Shown: positions 1 to 11,025, numbered from the stretch's first letter. The stretch is DNA of 64,000 nucleotides from Tridacna crocea (GCA_943736015.1 OX031065.1:2363501-2427500); one strand, 5' to 3'. Notes: a model not told the origin generated them from the letters alone. Numbers and translations are program-made.

Positions 1-1360
1 AGTGAGTTATTCAATGGAACATAATCTTCATCCGCGTTTTTACTCTTAGTTTGAACTTGTTTTCCTTTCACTAAGAATTGGCCATGTTAGAATCGAAATA
101 ATCTTCTTTCTATCGTGGTATATCGTTCAATAAACCACGTTGTGAGTTATGAGGCGCAATGAATAACCCACTCGGGCTATCGCCCTCGTGGATTATTTAT
201 TGTGCCTCATAACTCACAACTGTGGTTTATTGAACGATATACCACGATAGAAAGAAGATTATTTCTTAATTCTAACATGACACGCGACTTTGGCTCTATA
301 AACACAGTGCAAGGAAAACGTGGTAAAATCTGCGACAATCCATGTAGAGTGACGTCATCCTATATCGAGTGACGTCATTCAATGAGTGAGTTATTCAATG
401 GAACATAATCTTCATCCGCGTTTTTACTCTTAGTTTGAACTTGTTTTCCTTTCATTAAGAATTGGCCATGTTAGAATCGAAATAATCTTCTTTCTATCGT
501 GGTATATCGTTCAATAAACCACGTTGTGAGTTATGAGGCGCAATGAATAACCCACTCGGGCTATCGCCCTCGTGGATTATTTATTGTGCCTCATAACTCA
601 CAACTGTGGTTTATTGAACGATATACCACGATAGAAAGAAGATTATTTCTTAATTCTAACATGACACGCGAATTCGGCTCTATAAACGCAGTGCAATGAA
701 AGCGTGGTAAAACCGGCGACAATCCACGTAGAGTGACGTCATTCTATATCAAGTGACGTCATTCTATATCAAGTGACGTCATTCAATGAGTGGGTTATTC
801 AATGGAACTTAATTTTCATCCGGGTTTTTACTCCAAGTTTGAACTTGTTTTCCTTTCATTAAGAACTGGCCATGTTAGAATCGAAATAATTTTCCTTTTA
901 TCGTTCATTAAACCACGTTGTGAGTTATGAGGTGCAATAAATAAACCACTCGGGCTATCGCCATCGTCGATTATTTATTATGCCTCATAACTGTGGTTTA
1001 TTGAACAATAAACCACGATAGATGGAAGATTGTTTCTTAATCATACCATAGAGTGACGGCATTCTATATAGAGTGACGTCATTCAGAGTAAATTCAGTAA
1101 GTAAGTTATTCAATGGAATATAATCTGCATTTGCATTTTACTGTAAGTATGAACACGTTTTTCTTTGATTAAGAGATGGTCATGTTAGAATCAAAATAAT
1201 CTTCTTTCTATCGTGGTTTATCGTTCAATAAACCACGTGAGTTATGAAGTGCAATAAATAAACCACTCATGCTATCGCCCTCATGGATTAAATTGTGCCT
1301 CATAACTCACAACTGTGGTTTATTGAATGATAAACCATGATAGAAAGAAGATTATTTCTT
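1..1360. repeat. Tandem array of four foldback-bearing units
   Basis: Four units start near 1, 385, 789 and 1100 (spacings 384, 404, 311), each opening with a GTGAGTTATTCAATGG-like sequence. Units 1 and 2 each contain a foldback of about 197 bp (83-279 and 467-663): arms run from CATGTTAG to CTAACATG and meet at a centre reading CACTCGGGC-TAT-CGCCCTCGTG. Units 3 and 4 carry shorter, more diverged versions. Units 1 and 2 are almost identical, so the array probably grew recently. No coding potential is visible. It may be the left-truncated part of a longer array outside the window. Confidence 0.85.
340..1081. promoter_or_regulatory. CRE-like TGACGTCA octamers in a 20 bp microrepeat
   Basis: The perfect palindrome TGACGTCA occurs at about 350, 370, 734, 754, 774 and 1074, spaced 20 bp apart within clusters, in the repeat GAGTGACGTCATTCTATATC. 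TGACGTCA is the consensus site for CREB/ATF bZIP factors. I see the sites directly; any regulatory role is inference, since no adjacent promoter or gene is recognisable and the spacing follows the repeat structure. Confidence 0.4.
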
Positions 1361-1600
1361 AAGTAACTTTCCTAGTGCTCGTAATTCTCTGTTGCTGTGT
1401 AAGAAAATCTTTGCACAAAACTTTATTTTCTCATGCTACTCAAATGAAACACAGGCACAAGCAAAGCTACAACCATATAAATTTCCATATTTATTTTATG
1501 TTTTATTCATGTAAATAGTTAAAATGTTTTAGGCATGTTATGTTTTACATATATTCTTTTACACCCTGTTAAGTTTTATGTATGTAATGTATATGAGAGT
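1361..1600. other. AT-rich spacer
   Basis: No ORF, RNA gene or repeat was recognised between the foldback array and the first family A MITE. Confidence 0.5.
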
Positions 1601-1824
1601 TTATCCCTTTACCAAACAATCCCTGGTTTTTACGATCCAGAGATAAAAGCTTTGTGAAAACATTGTGGGAAAAGGAGAAAATGCTGGGAACCAGCATTTT
1701 CTCCTTCTCCCACAATGTTTTCTACTCTGCTAGAAACAAATTTCAATTTTTGAGATACCTTTGTCATCTGCAAATGTTTTCAATTTGGACCAGTCGAAAA
1801 TTTGGTCATTTAGTAAATAGTTAA
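1601..1824 (+). mobile_element. Family A MITE, copy A1
   Basis: Family A is about 225 bp. It starts TTAA-CCCTTTACCAAAC and ends GTTTGGTAAAGGG-TTAA, so the termini are inverted and flanked by TTAA, and it has a 66 bp central palindrome beginning GAAAACATTGTGGG. This copy begins TTAT (one mutation) and ends GTTAA. TTAA targets plus CCCT-type tips fit piggyBac-like non-autonomous elements (inference). No coding capacity. Confidence 0.85.
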
Positions 1825-2028
1825 GGTATGTTTTCTCTGGTATATTTAATGATAACACATAGAGTTTCATGCACAGTTTTAGTTGCTTTGTAGACTGAAG
1901 ATCAAGATCACACTATATGAATTACACTGTTTATTCTTTGATTTGCTAAGCCCATTGTGTATATAACGAGCAAAACTTTACTATTCTGGTGCTTGAATTT
2001 GTTTTCCTTACATATTGTCCAAAATTAT

Positions 2029-2391
2029 TATACCCCAGCTAAATTAATGTTTTTGGAGGTATACTGCAATCAGCCTGTCTGTGTGTGTGTCCGTCCATCT
2101 GCGAGTCCGTCTGTCCGTCCGTCCTTCCACAACGTCCGTCTGTGTGTCCGACCTTGCGTCTGTCTGTGTACAAAATACTAGTAATTTTGTGTCGCAAACT
2201 CCTCCTACAGTTTTTCTTCAATTGTATTGAAACTTTGCACATATATTGATCATATATTGAAAATTTGCAAGACACAGTTTTCAAGTGTCAACTCTTCTTG
2301 GTTGAGGAATTATCTCCCCTTGAACTTGACACTTTTTTTCTGCAAAAGCGCTGGCAGGGGTATTAAGTCACATTTAGTGACAGCTCTACTT
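2029..2391 (+). mobile_element. Helentron-like non-autonomous element H1
   Basis: The 5' end TATACCCCAGC has an inverted counterpart GCAGGGGTAT near 2355-2363. That is followed by a short hairpin GTCACATTTAGTGAC (2367-2381) and AGCTCTACTT. A GTCC/GTCT microsatellite lies near the 5' end (2078-2165). A terminal sequence repeated inverted subterminally and followed by a 3' hairpin is the plan of Helentron-associated elements (HINEs). No coding capacity; open frames over the microsatellite are artefacts. Confidence 0.65.
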
Positions 2392-2515
2392 ATATCTATG
2401 ACATATTTGAGCTTTGTTCTGTGAAAAGAGGGCTTAATGCAGCTGACAGCAAAAAGTATTGAACCAGGTCAGCTTGCACAATCCATGTAGGCTGACCTGG
2501 GTCAAAACTTTGTGC

Positions 2516-2744
2516 TTAACCCTTTACCAAACAATCCCTGGTTTTTTACGGCCCTGAGATAGGAGCCACTTGAAAACATTGTGGGAAAAGGAGAAAATGC
2601 TGGTAACCAGCATTTTCTCTTTTTTCCACAATGTTTTCAGGCCTGCTAGAAATAAATTTCAATTTTAAGTTATGTTTATCTTGCTGTCTGCAAATGGCTT
2701 CAATTTGGACGAGTCCAAAATTTTGTGATTTAGTAAAGGGTTAA
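2516..2744 (+). mobile_element. Family A MITE, copy A2
   Basis: Full-length copy with intact TTAA at both ends, CCCTTTACCAAAC tip and the central palindrome around 2572-2638. The preceding ~80 bp (2435-2515) contain another short palindrome with AGGTCAGC / GCTGACCT arms, a motif seen again near 9300, 20850 and 32210. Confidence 0.9.
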
Positions 2745-2822
2745 TTTTCACAATTTCTTTTTATGTCAAAGGATCATACGACTTCAAAAGTTATTTAATT
2801 GCATAAAAAGAGGTTTTATACA

Positions 2823-3043
2823 TTAACTCATTACCATACGACAAAAGTTTAGGTTTGTCCAAATCGAAAGTATTTGCAGATGACAAAATAAAAGTGACTG
2901 AAAATTTGAAATTAGTTTCGTGAAGGGTAGAAAACATTGTGGGAAAAGGAGAAAATGCTGGTTACCAGCATTTTCTCCTTTTCCCACAATGTTTTCAAAG
3001 GACTTCTATCTCAGGGTCGTCAAAAATAGTGGTAGTGGGTTAA
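2823..3043 (-). mobile_element. Family A MITE, copy A3
   Basis: Reverse-oriented full-length copy bounded by TTAA at both ends. The central palindrome (about 2932-2998) is essentially perfect, with ~33 bp arms. It lies 80 bp from copy A2, in opposite orientation. Confidence 0.9.
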
Positions 3044-3203
3044 TGGTAATGAGATGATTTGCGTCTTTTTATAAGCATTAAATTCCTTCTCTGCCAGAAC
3101 TTGACCCACTCATTGTAACTGTCCCTCATAGGCTCAGATTTCTGTTTAGAATATGCAGAAATTATTGTTGGAAAAGTTGTAATAATGGCTGACTGTTACT
3201 AAC

Positions 3204-3365
3204 TTAACCCTTTACCATACTATTCCGACTTTTAACGAGCCTGAGAAAACAGGCCTTTTGAAAACATTGTGGGAAAAGGAGAAAATGCAGGTAACCAGCA
3301 CTGTCTTTCCCCAGGATGTTTTTCTGCATTTCCAAAATGAAATTTCAGTTTTGAGACAACATTTA
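3204..3365 (+). mobile_element. Family A MITE, truncated copy A4
   Basis: Begins TTAACCCTTTACCATAC and keeps the left half of the palindrome. The right half is eroded (a CCAGGATG stretch replaces the expected CCACAATG) and the 3' terminus is missing. Confidence 0.75.
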
Positions 3366-3639
3366 CTGTATATGTGGATATGTATACACATGTCAAAAGA
3401 CTTGGGACTTACTAATCACAGACATTATGCAAACAGAATTGTTTGCAATTCGAGACACTTGTTATTTTGTTGGTATACCCGTGGTAAAATACACAAACAG
3501 AAAAGTTTGCAAATTTGTCAAAAGTGAAAAAATTTCTAGGTCGCAAAAATTTCCACTTATACAGTACTTTTTCAACTGCAAATAATTTTGCTGCAATGTT
3601 TTTAAAAGGTTTCTACCTTAGGATTGTTAAATTGATTCA
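3366..3639. other. Unassigned AT-rich sequence
   Basis: No gene or repeat recognised. A short piece near 3595-3630 resembles the right half of family A (ATGTTTTTAAAAGGTTTC) and may be the displaced rest of copy A4. Confidence 0.35.
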
Positions 3640-4015
3640 TTGATTGATTGACTGATTGTATGGTGTTTAATGCTATTTTCCACATAATTTTAGTTAAATC
3701 GTTGCAACCAGTGCACCTATCCATTCTTTCATGGAGTATCTTTTACCTGTACTCAGCACAATTTTTCTTTCCAAGTGACTGACTGCTTTCCCATTCCAAG
3801 TGACTGACTGCTTTCCCATTCCAAGTGACTGACTACTTTCCCACATAGCCATGGTGAAGACAGTGGTCAGCTGTGTGAGAGGAGTGAATCCTGTTGTAAT
3901 GACTATCATCAGTCTCAGAAAGAAATTGGCCGAGCCAGGGATCGGACCCACGCCTTCCTGTTCTCATGTCCTGCATGCAACCAACAGAGCAACCGGGGCT
4001 TGGCTCAGGGTCATT
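3640..4015 (-). mobile_element. tRNA-derived SINE with a 25 bp internal repeat
   Basis: On the minus strand the tRNA-like head lies at about 3935-4010: A-box-like TTGCTCTGTTGG and B-box-like GGGTCCGATCCC. The other end (3640-3700) has a tail of TTGATTGATTGA and the core TGGTGTTTAATGC. The same tail and core recur at 8686, 22900, 24188 and 57003. A 25 bp unit containing CCAAGTGACTGACTG is repeated three times at 3768-3843. It resembles V-SINE-type molluscan SINEs; that family name is inference. Confidence 0.65.
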
Positions 4016-4040
4016 AAAACATGAGATTGTTTGGTAAAAG

Positions 4041-4253
4041 TTCAACTCTTTACTAGACATTCCCTGGTTTTCATGACCCTAGAGAAAAGCCTATTGAAAA
4101 CATTGTGGGGGAAAGAAGAAAATGCGGGTAACCAGCATTTTCTCCTTCTACCCTTCAGAAAACAAATTTCAATTTATGAGTCACATTAATTTTGTTGTCT
4201 GCAAATGCTTTCAGTTTTGGCGCGTCAAAAATTTTGTCGTTTGGTAAAGTTAA
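4041..4253 (+). mobile_element. Family A MITE, copy A5
   Basis: Left end TTCAACTCTTTACTAGAC (TTAA mutated to TTCA), right end GTTTGGTAAAG-TTAA. The right arm of the central palindrome is shortened. Confidence 0.8.
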
Positions 4254-4337
4254 CAAAAACACAATGTGTTTCTTTGCTATCAGAGTACAGCATTATATAA
4301 CCAAACAAATATTTATCAAAGACAGATGGAGCACTCA

Positions 4338-4504
4338 CTACACCCCAAACAAATGTTTTCGAGGGTTTACTGGAATCAGTCTATCCATCCATGTGTTTCA
4401 CTGTTTGTCTGTGGGTCCATCTGTGTCCAAAATACCAGTAATTGCCTGTTTCTGCCAAAGCGCTAGCGGGGGTGTTATGTCACATTCAGTGATAGCTCTA
4501 GTTA
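4338..4504 (+). mobile_element. Helentron-like element H2 (short relative of H1)
   Basis: Left end TACACCCC, inverted counterpart GGGGTGTT at 4470-4477, hairpin GTCACATTCAGTGAT and then AGCTCTAGTT. Same terminal plan and partly the same sequence as 2029-2391, but only about 166 bp, so it looks like an internal deletion derivative. Confidence 0.6.
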
Positions 4505-4556
4505 TTTTGTATTGGGGTATCTCAACATATCAGCCCCAAAATGTTTGTTAATAGTG

Positions 4557-4781
4557 TTAACCCTTTACCAAACAATCCCTGGTTTTTACCACCCTGAGAT
4601 AGAAGCCTTTTGAAAACATTGTGGTAAAGGAGAAGATGCTGGTAACCAGCATTTTCTCCTTTGCCCCCAATGTTTTCTACCCTGCTTGAAACAAATTTCA
4701 AATTTTAAATTGCTTTATTTTGTCCTCTGCAAGTGCTTTCAATTTGGACCGGTCTAAACTTTTTTTTTAGCAAAGAGTTAA
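4557..4781 (+). mobile_element. Family A MITE, copy A6
   Basis: TTAA at 4557-4560 and 4778-4781. The central palindrome is slightly decayed. Its right TTAA is also the left TTAA of the family B element that follows, so the two elements share one target tetranucleotide. Confidence 0.85.
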
Positions 4782-4981
4782 CCCTTATCGTGCACAATAT
4801 CTAAAATGAAATTTGAAAATAAAACCCAAATATTGATATTTCAAAAACATGGTTTGGGGGACAATATCTATGTATCAGACTGTGTAGATTAAAGATCAGA
4901 TCGCTTAATCTGTGTAGTCTGGTCTTGATCTACACTGCGCACAAAAGGGCAGTGTGTCACGCTTAGCAACCAAAGGGTTAA
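4778..4981 (+). mobile_element. Family B MITE, copy B1
   Basis: About 204 bp. Starts TTAA-CCCTTATCGTGC and ends CCAAAGGG-TTAA. The interior carries an inverted motif AGATCA...TGATCT around AGACTG/CAGTCT words that recurs in all family B copies (16741, 59910, 61930). TTAA-flanked and without coding capacity. Confidence 0.7.
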
Positions 4982-4997
4982 TTTTTGTAAATGATTT

Positions 4998-5025
4998 TAA
5001 TGAATGAATGAATGAATGAATGAAT
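4998..5025 (+). repeat. (AATG)n microsatellite
   Basis: About seven AATG units following the family B element. Confidence 0.9.
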
Positions 5026-5837
5026 AGCGTTTCAAGGCCCGTCGACAACTTAGGTCATATTGGGCGCACATACTTAGTAAACAATAATGCGAGGTGAAAG
5101 TAACATACATGTGCAACAACATAAGACAAACATGATAAATGAGGAATGGACAAAAACACAAAATGATGCCCCTTTTGTTGCCTTTTACGACATGCACACT
5201 GTCACTTTTGTTCCGCCAGATGAAATGGCAGATGTGACGATCGCGGGTTTTGATTATTTTCGTTTATTTATCGTCGCTATCGGTTGCCCATCTGAGCGAC
5301 GCCCCCAGAAGACGGTTAGTTGTTATGGGGGATAGTGCAAGGATACAGGACGAAACTACTGAGAATTTCGCCTGGTTCTTTAACGTGCTCGATGTACAGC
5401 ACCGTCACACGGGACCTCGGTTTAACGTCTCATCCGAAAGACTATTAATAGAGATTTGCGGCCAAGAACGAAGGTGGGGGACGGGCGTCGAGGTTCGAAG
5501 TTTCAGAAGGGGTTGTCTCAAACGTATTGAAACGTAATCAGATAAGTCAGTTTCACGAAATTCACGTGGAGTTACTGTATTTTTATTGAGGCTACCTTAA
5601 ACACTGTTTTACTTTGCGCATTTTTTTTTAATTGAAAAAGATCCACTTAAGGCAATTGGAAGTTCATAGGGGGCCCCTTAATTTTGATTTAACTTGAAAA
5701 ATTCTGATCAATTTTTATGAAACGTTTCAAACTCTTTTAAAATGACCTAACCTACTCTCAGAACGATAGTTACAATTTTTCTTCGACAAGAAAGACTATA
5801 AAACCAATTTCATTTGTGTTAAATTTTCGTTCTGGAG
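5026..5837. repeat. Dispersed repeat plus unassigned sequence
   Basis: The stretch 5440-5535 (containing AGAGATTTGCGGCCAAG) recurs inverted at about 18883-18970, so it is a dispersed repeat of unknown class. A short GACGATCGCGGG word at 5237 also recurs near 18980. Open frames of 80-95 codons overlap here, but I recognise no domain. Nothing else identified. Confidence 0.5.
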
Positions 5838-5975
5838 TTAAAGGTGGCCCTTCAGATTTTGGGACGAAAATTTTACAAAAAGCAAAAAAATCATCCTTAT
5901 ACTCCAAAAGCCTTTTAATTTGCGTTCATAAAAACCCAGTAGTCGAAAACCATCCGATGACACGAGGAAGGCGCA

Positions 5976-7139
5976 GGTTCACTAACTATAGGATCCAGCC
6001 TCACATATGACCGATTTTTTGACAGCATAAAATGACTGTTTTAAAAAAATGCTGGGTACTAGCAGACTTTATACTTTCAAATGCATATCCAAATTTATTA
6101 ATACAGGTATCCGTTTTACCAGAAATTCAACGAAATGTAACGATGGTTTTGTCATTTTCTCCTGAGAACACGAAAAAACCTAGTTAAATTCCCATTTCTT
6201 CCTATGGCGCCACCCCTCGACCAACTTAATATTGCCTGAATTAGACTCTTTGAGAAACGATGAAATTAAAATAGTATGATAGATTTTGGTCGAAACCTGG
6301 CGCCATTGCTAAATTTCAGATTTTGTCCAACAGATGGAATGAGTACGTACGTACCTGGTACGAATCAACAGCAAAGTATTCTGTCATTTATTCTGCATTA
6401 AAAGTTTTCAATTAATTTAATACCATTAAGCAAAGTCCTAGAAATAATATCGGAATATCATTTTAAAAGTTAAACAGCTTATAAAAATTCGCTCGTACGT
6501 GTAAACCCTAAATTCGATTTGCTGTGATTACGAAAACAGCGAGGTACGAAAGTTTCGTCACCATGGAGTTCACAACACATCTGTGTAGTCACGGACATAT
6601 TTGTTCATAAAACGCTAGATTTCAATGTGTGTCTATTATGCATGGTACTAAGGTCTGAAAGGTGATAAAGGTACGTATGATTTTTTCCATTCTGTAACGT
6701 TCGGCTTTTGATTGTTAGACTCTAGATATTCTTTATTGTAGCTGAGTTTAAAGTATTCGTCTGCAAATTTTCTGTCACCTTCGTTCATCATTAAAAAAAG
6801 CCGTTTAAAAACAGGAGTTTAACATACGTCTCTGACATTTGATTGAAAAAAATACAGTTTAAATCGATGGCTGTGTCTTACATTATGAAATCGGGATTTT
6901 GCTGATAAATAATCGGAAAAAGAATTGCGTATGTTGTGACGTCATATCTATTGAAATGAACGACATTCCTTACATTTGCAGCTGTTTCGGAGCCATCGTT
7001 TTAATGTTTGACTATTTATATTCTAGATCGGTGTTTGCTAATATTTTCATTTGGAAAATGCAAAAATCCTCCTCCTTTTTGTCAAGAGCAATTGTGAAAA
7101 AGGAATAAATATTAATTAAGTACCTCTCTGTACAATGTT
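5976..7139. other. 5' region of the Kolobok-like element
   Basis: Between the MITE-shared left end and the first recognisable coding exon. No convincing ORF; it could hold a promoter, an upstream exon or later insertions, none of which I can identify. Confidence 0.4.
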
Positions 7140-7207
7140 GGAGTGGCACAATTGGGAGAGTGGTAGATCCCAAAATCAGAGGTATGAGGATCGAATCTAG
7201 TCTCATC
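7140..7207 (+). mobile_element. tRNA-derived SINE head
   Basis: A-box-like TGGCACAATTGGG and B-box-like GATCGAATC about 50 bp apart, followed by T-rich tracts at 7210-7252. There is no matched acceptor stem, so it is a tRNA-derived repeat rather than a working tRNA gene. It lies just upstream of the transposase exon. Confidence 0.45.
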
Positions 7208-7276
7208 TCTCTCTTTTTTTTGGTCATTAGATTTTTTTTTTTTTTTTTTTGGATTGGTAGATATTAATTGTGTTGT

Positions 7277-8518
7277 ATGTATTATATATTGTACAGAATC
7301 CCTGGTGTAAAGGATAACTACTTTAAGTGTGTCCTATGCAACAAAAGGACAAAGCCAAAGGAACGAAGAAAGTGCAATGGAAGCCTTAAGAAGTTTTTGG
7401 GGAAAACATTTTTTGTTGATTGTGAGGATTCAGTTTTGTGTAATAAATGTAGACATAAATATTACGACGCAGAAAAACACCTGTCAGCAAAAAGAAAGCA
7501 GGATTCTGATTCAGATTCTGACTATGAACCTCCACAAGAAAAGAGACCGAAAATAAGTAGCCCACCATCCATTCCAGTACCATTAAAAACAACACTCCGG
7601 TCCCATGCCTATTGTTTTATTTATAAAAAGCCAGGCCCAAAACTAGTGGTAGTTTCATCAAACAGCAGGATGCAAGTTTTAGTTAAAAAAAATATTTGGG
7701 TACCTCTTGGATCTCGATGTTGCACTACACATGTTGAAAATGGAGAACTGAAAGAGGAATGTTTGGAACATCTCAATGTGTTGTCTGACCATTGTTGCAT
7801 GAATAGAAGTACGCTATTGGATATCCTTAATCGACTTCGTGAGATTTGTATCCAACAAAACAATATTAGACTGAACTTTGATGATGTAAATGCTCTCAGT
7901 GACAATGATTACATTCAGCTGACTGGATTATCAAAAGCAAACTTTAACGATGTATTTGAGTGCATCCAACAGTGTATTAAAACTACACCAACCAGAAACC
8001 GGAAGACGACAGTGGCTTTATTTTTATGTAAAATGAAAAATGGCATGTCAAACAAGTTACTCGCTACATTGTTTAACATCAGTAACTCCAGTGTAAGAAG
8101 GGCCATACACACTGTTCGGGCAGCATTGATAGAATATTTCGTGCCAAACAACCTCGGATTTCACCACATATCAAGACAGACTCTCCTTGAAAATCATACT
8201 CGACCCTTAGCACAGAGACTTTTTGGAAATCTTGAAAAGCCCAGCACAATTTTAGTGTTAGATGGGACATACATTTATATAGAAAAGAGCAACAACTTTC
8301 TTTTCCTACGTAGATCATACAGTTTGCACAAAGGTAGACCTCTTGTTAAACCAATGGTTATCACATCAACATCTGGATATATTGTTTCCATACTAGGGCC
8401 ATACTTTGCCGATTCTAAAAACAGTGATGCTTCTATTCTGAATCACATCTTAAAGTCAAATCTTGATGATATTAGACAATGGGTACAGGAGGACAATATA
8501 TTAATTTGTAGTAGATAG
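7277..8518 (+). pseudogene. Kolobok-like transposase, exon 1 up to the frameshift
   Basis: First ATG in frame at 7277; alternatively an exon starts at 7297 after a TTGTACAG acceptor. Numbering from the frame's upstream TTG at 7268 (416 codons): Cys pairs at C21/C24 and C58/C61, with C36 and C52, suggest an N-terminal zinc-binding module. An acidic, Ser-rich linker follows at about 76-95 with a KRPK basic patch, so nuclear localisation is likely. A helical region 217-290 ends in a helix-turn-helix-like stretch (TLFNISNSSVRRAI). The DDE core then follows, with D332 in LVLDGTYIYIEK and D387 in ADSKNSDASIL. This arrangement matches DDE_Tnp_4-type transposases. The frame stops at TAG 8516-8518 because of one extra T in the run 8505-8507. 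Catalytic assignment follows the family and was not tested. Confidence 0.85.
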
Positions 8519-8645
8519 AGGATTCAGAGATTCATTGTCGCTCTTGGAAGACCTTGGTATAACTGCCCAAATGCCGAAAATCATGTCAAGGGGTGAAAAA
8601 CAACTTAGTACAGAAGACGCAAACATGAGCAGACTAGTGACAAAT
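8519..8645 (+). pseudogene. Transposase exon 1, continuation after the frameshift
   Basis: Reading from 8508 in the +1 frame gives VVDRGFRDSL and continues to a serine/arginine/leucine segment ending at about 8645. The DRGFRD block is typical of the region between the second Asp and the final Glu in DDE_Tnp_4 transposases. The frame ends at TAA 8646-8648, exactly where an intron donor is expected. The local sequence ACAAATTAAGT looks like ACAAAG/GTAAGT that lost one G and had the donor GT changed to TT. Confidence 0.75.
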
Positions 8646-9554
8646 TAAGTTAATGTAAAAGTAGGATTCACCTAGTTGATTTATGGATTGTATGGTGTTT
8701 AATGCTGTTTTCAACATTATTTCAGTTATAGGTGCATTGATCCTGGATAGCAAGGGACTGGATCAATGTATGTGGGTGCACAGGAATTTGATATTCTATA
8801 ATAAGATTATACAAGATATGTAAAAAAATACCCCCACACTTATATATAAAGTGTTTATATTATATAGAGGAGATTTTTTTTTCAAATTTTATCATTTATT
8901 TTGGTTATAGAATGTCAAAATCCTGTGGTGGGTGTTTTTAAGACCAAAAAGACATTTTTGTTAGCAAGTCTATTTAATACTCAAAATATAAGGAGTCAAA
9001 CTTGATGCATTCAACAGGAAAAGGCCTTAACCCTGAGGCCGCCTAGAGCACTTAAGGACCAGTTGCAGATAGTGTGGATCAAATTCAGACTGCATAGTAA
9101 AATGATCTCTATTGTCCGACGGGAAGATTTTGTCCTCCCGTAAAGTACCTTAAAAATAACAAAATAGGAGTTTTTTACTTTTGGTTTTACTTACTTAACA
9201 GGATAAAATAGCCACATTTTCTCATTTCTATTACACTATTCATCCATTTGGTTATTTCCAGTGATGATGGCCACACATTTGAGCTATGCTCTATGAAAAG
9301 GAGTCTTAATGCATCTGCAAAAAGTATCAACCTAGGTCAGCCTGCACCATCTGCTAAAATTTACTGCAGCTGTATCTTTTCACTTTTGTTCAATTTTCTG
9401 CATGTACAAGGATCACTCTACCTCACGATCCATTGATTTGTTAGATAAAATGGATCCATAATAATGTGATGGCCAACATGGTATTATGCATCAAGGAGAT
9501 GCATTGAGCCTTCATTTGCTAGAGTATGGCTCATTTACTTTTTCTCTTCACAAG
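8646..9554 (+). other. Probable intron of the transposase gene, with insertions
   Basis: About 910 bp between the two conserved transposase blocks. The 3' end is a good acceptor: pyrimidine-rich ACTTTTTCTCTTCACAAG ending at 9554. The donor appears mutated. The interval contains a SINE tail/core fragment (8686-8745) and palindrome words also found in other repeats (TAGGTCAGCCTGC near 9330). No coding similarity inside. Confidence 0.6.
8686..8745 (-). mobile_element. SINE tail/core fragment
   Basis: GGATTGTATGGTGTTTAATGC and TTTCAACATTATTTCAG match the tail and core of the SINE at 3640-4015. No tRNA head remains. Confidence 0.5.
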
Positions 9555-10289
9555 GTACGATGGGTAGTTGAGTCTGCTAATGCCAGGATAAAAAACTGGA
9601 AATATTTATCCAAGACACTACAGACAAACCAAGTGCTCTATATTGGTGATTATGTGAGAATCATTTGTGCTATTACCAACAAATATCCTGCGCCGTTGAG
9701 CCTACCTACCAGTCATTCTGCCGATGAAGCTGAGGCAACAAAAATGCTCCATTTATCACAACAAGTGAATTCCCTCCAGCGGTACATAGAAGAAAATAAT
9801 CTGTTGAGGAAAACATCTCCTTGGAAGCAAATAGCCAATACTGATTTATTAGACTTTCCAACACTAAGTGAGGACCAGCTGCGTGATATAACGTGTGGAT
9901 CATACCAACTAAAAGTTAGCTCCAGTTATATTCAAGAATACATAGACAGTGACAGTGACTTATTTTTTCATAAAGACGACCCAACTTTTTTGCGCATTAA
10001 GATTCAGAGCAGACACACATCTTCCAGAAAATACACAGTTTGGATACGTTACAGCAATAATGAAATTGTTTCATGGTATTGTTTATGCCGTGCTGGAGCA
10101 AGAGTAGTTGGTGTTTGTTCACATGTTGCAGCTATGTTATGGTATCTTGGTGGGGCTCGATTTTCAGGAAAGAAGTCATATGGAGTTTGTGATCCTGGAA
10201 AGACTGTCGAGGATGCAGCAGTTTTACCTGAGCTCATTGATGAGGGTGAAAGTGATACAGATTGTGTGGAACATTGTATTAAAGAATAA
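9555..10289 (+). pseudogene. Kolobok-like transposase, C-terminal exon with SWIM zinc finger
   Basis: The open frame runs from 9486, but homology starts at 9555 (VRWVVES), directly after the CACAAG acceptor. The Glu of VVES (codon 9570-9572) is the expected third catalytic acid, followed by NARIKNWKYL, which is characteristic of DDE_Tnp_4 proteins. After about 120 residues rich in charged amino acids comes CxC-x9-C-x-H (codons for CLC...CSH, about 10080-10124), the SWIM zinc-finger pattern, next to SWYCLC and AAMLWYLG. The protein ends in an acidic tail at the TAA 10287-10289. This exon itself has no frameshift or stop. SWIM domains bind DNA or proteins; the role here is unknown. Confidence 0.85.
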
Positions 10290-11025
10290 CCGGTCGATGT
10301 ATTTATACGTTTCCTGATTATAATCCATGTTTAATTAGCCATTATGAAAAATGTATTTGATCTTGAGCATAGTAGACAACATGTTTGCATGAAAGGTAGA
10401 CAGGTAAATGTTAATGATTGGTTTAAATTCTGCTCGATCTGTCATTAATTGTTACCTCATAACCCCCATTTTAAACATTAATTACTCTGTATTTTGTCTG
10501 TACTCAGGTGGCTTACACAGGGTCCGATTATCCTTTTTTTGTCCATGAAAACAACACTAAAGTGAAAATTAAGAAAACTTTATCAATTGAAAAATTTGGT
10601 TTCCATGGCAACCTTAATAGGTCATGTAAATAGTTAAGAAAAATATGTTTATTTTTCTGATAAATGAAATATAACATGTTTTAAAGCTTTTCCATCCAAT
10701 TTTTATATACTTGCATTTGTTGCCATGGTAACATGAATTTCAACATGCCTTCAGTGTGGCAAAAGATTTCTTTCAGTAGCTCATGGCAATAACGAAGCAC
10801 CATAAAAAAGTTCATGTATAGTTATTTTTTACACAAAATAATGTAGTTGAGAATGAATAAGTGGTTCCAATAGATGTTTCAAAATCAGTTGTCATGGCAA
10901 CATGTATGTCACTTTCTTTCATTTACTGATGTTTCTGTTGAGTACTCATATGATGTAATGTACTGAAACATTTTTTGTGTAAATCTGAAATAGGGCCATT
11001 TTGGGTAGTTTCTGAACCTGTGCCT
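10290..11025. other. 3' untranslated/internal part of the Kolobok-like element
   Basis: AT-rich and without ORFs. The word CATGG(C/T)AAC recurs several times (10605, 10722, 10785, 10894). This part is missing from the short derivatives. Confidence 0.45.

Noticed and set aside
5087-5537. Two overlapping 82- and 95-codon frames
   Set aside because: No recognisable domain, and the second overlaps a dispersed repeat also present at 18883-18970.
7012-8318. Reverse-strand ORFs under the transposase exon
   Set aside because: Antisense shadows of the recognised transposase reading frame.
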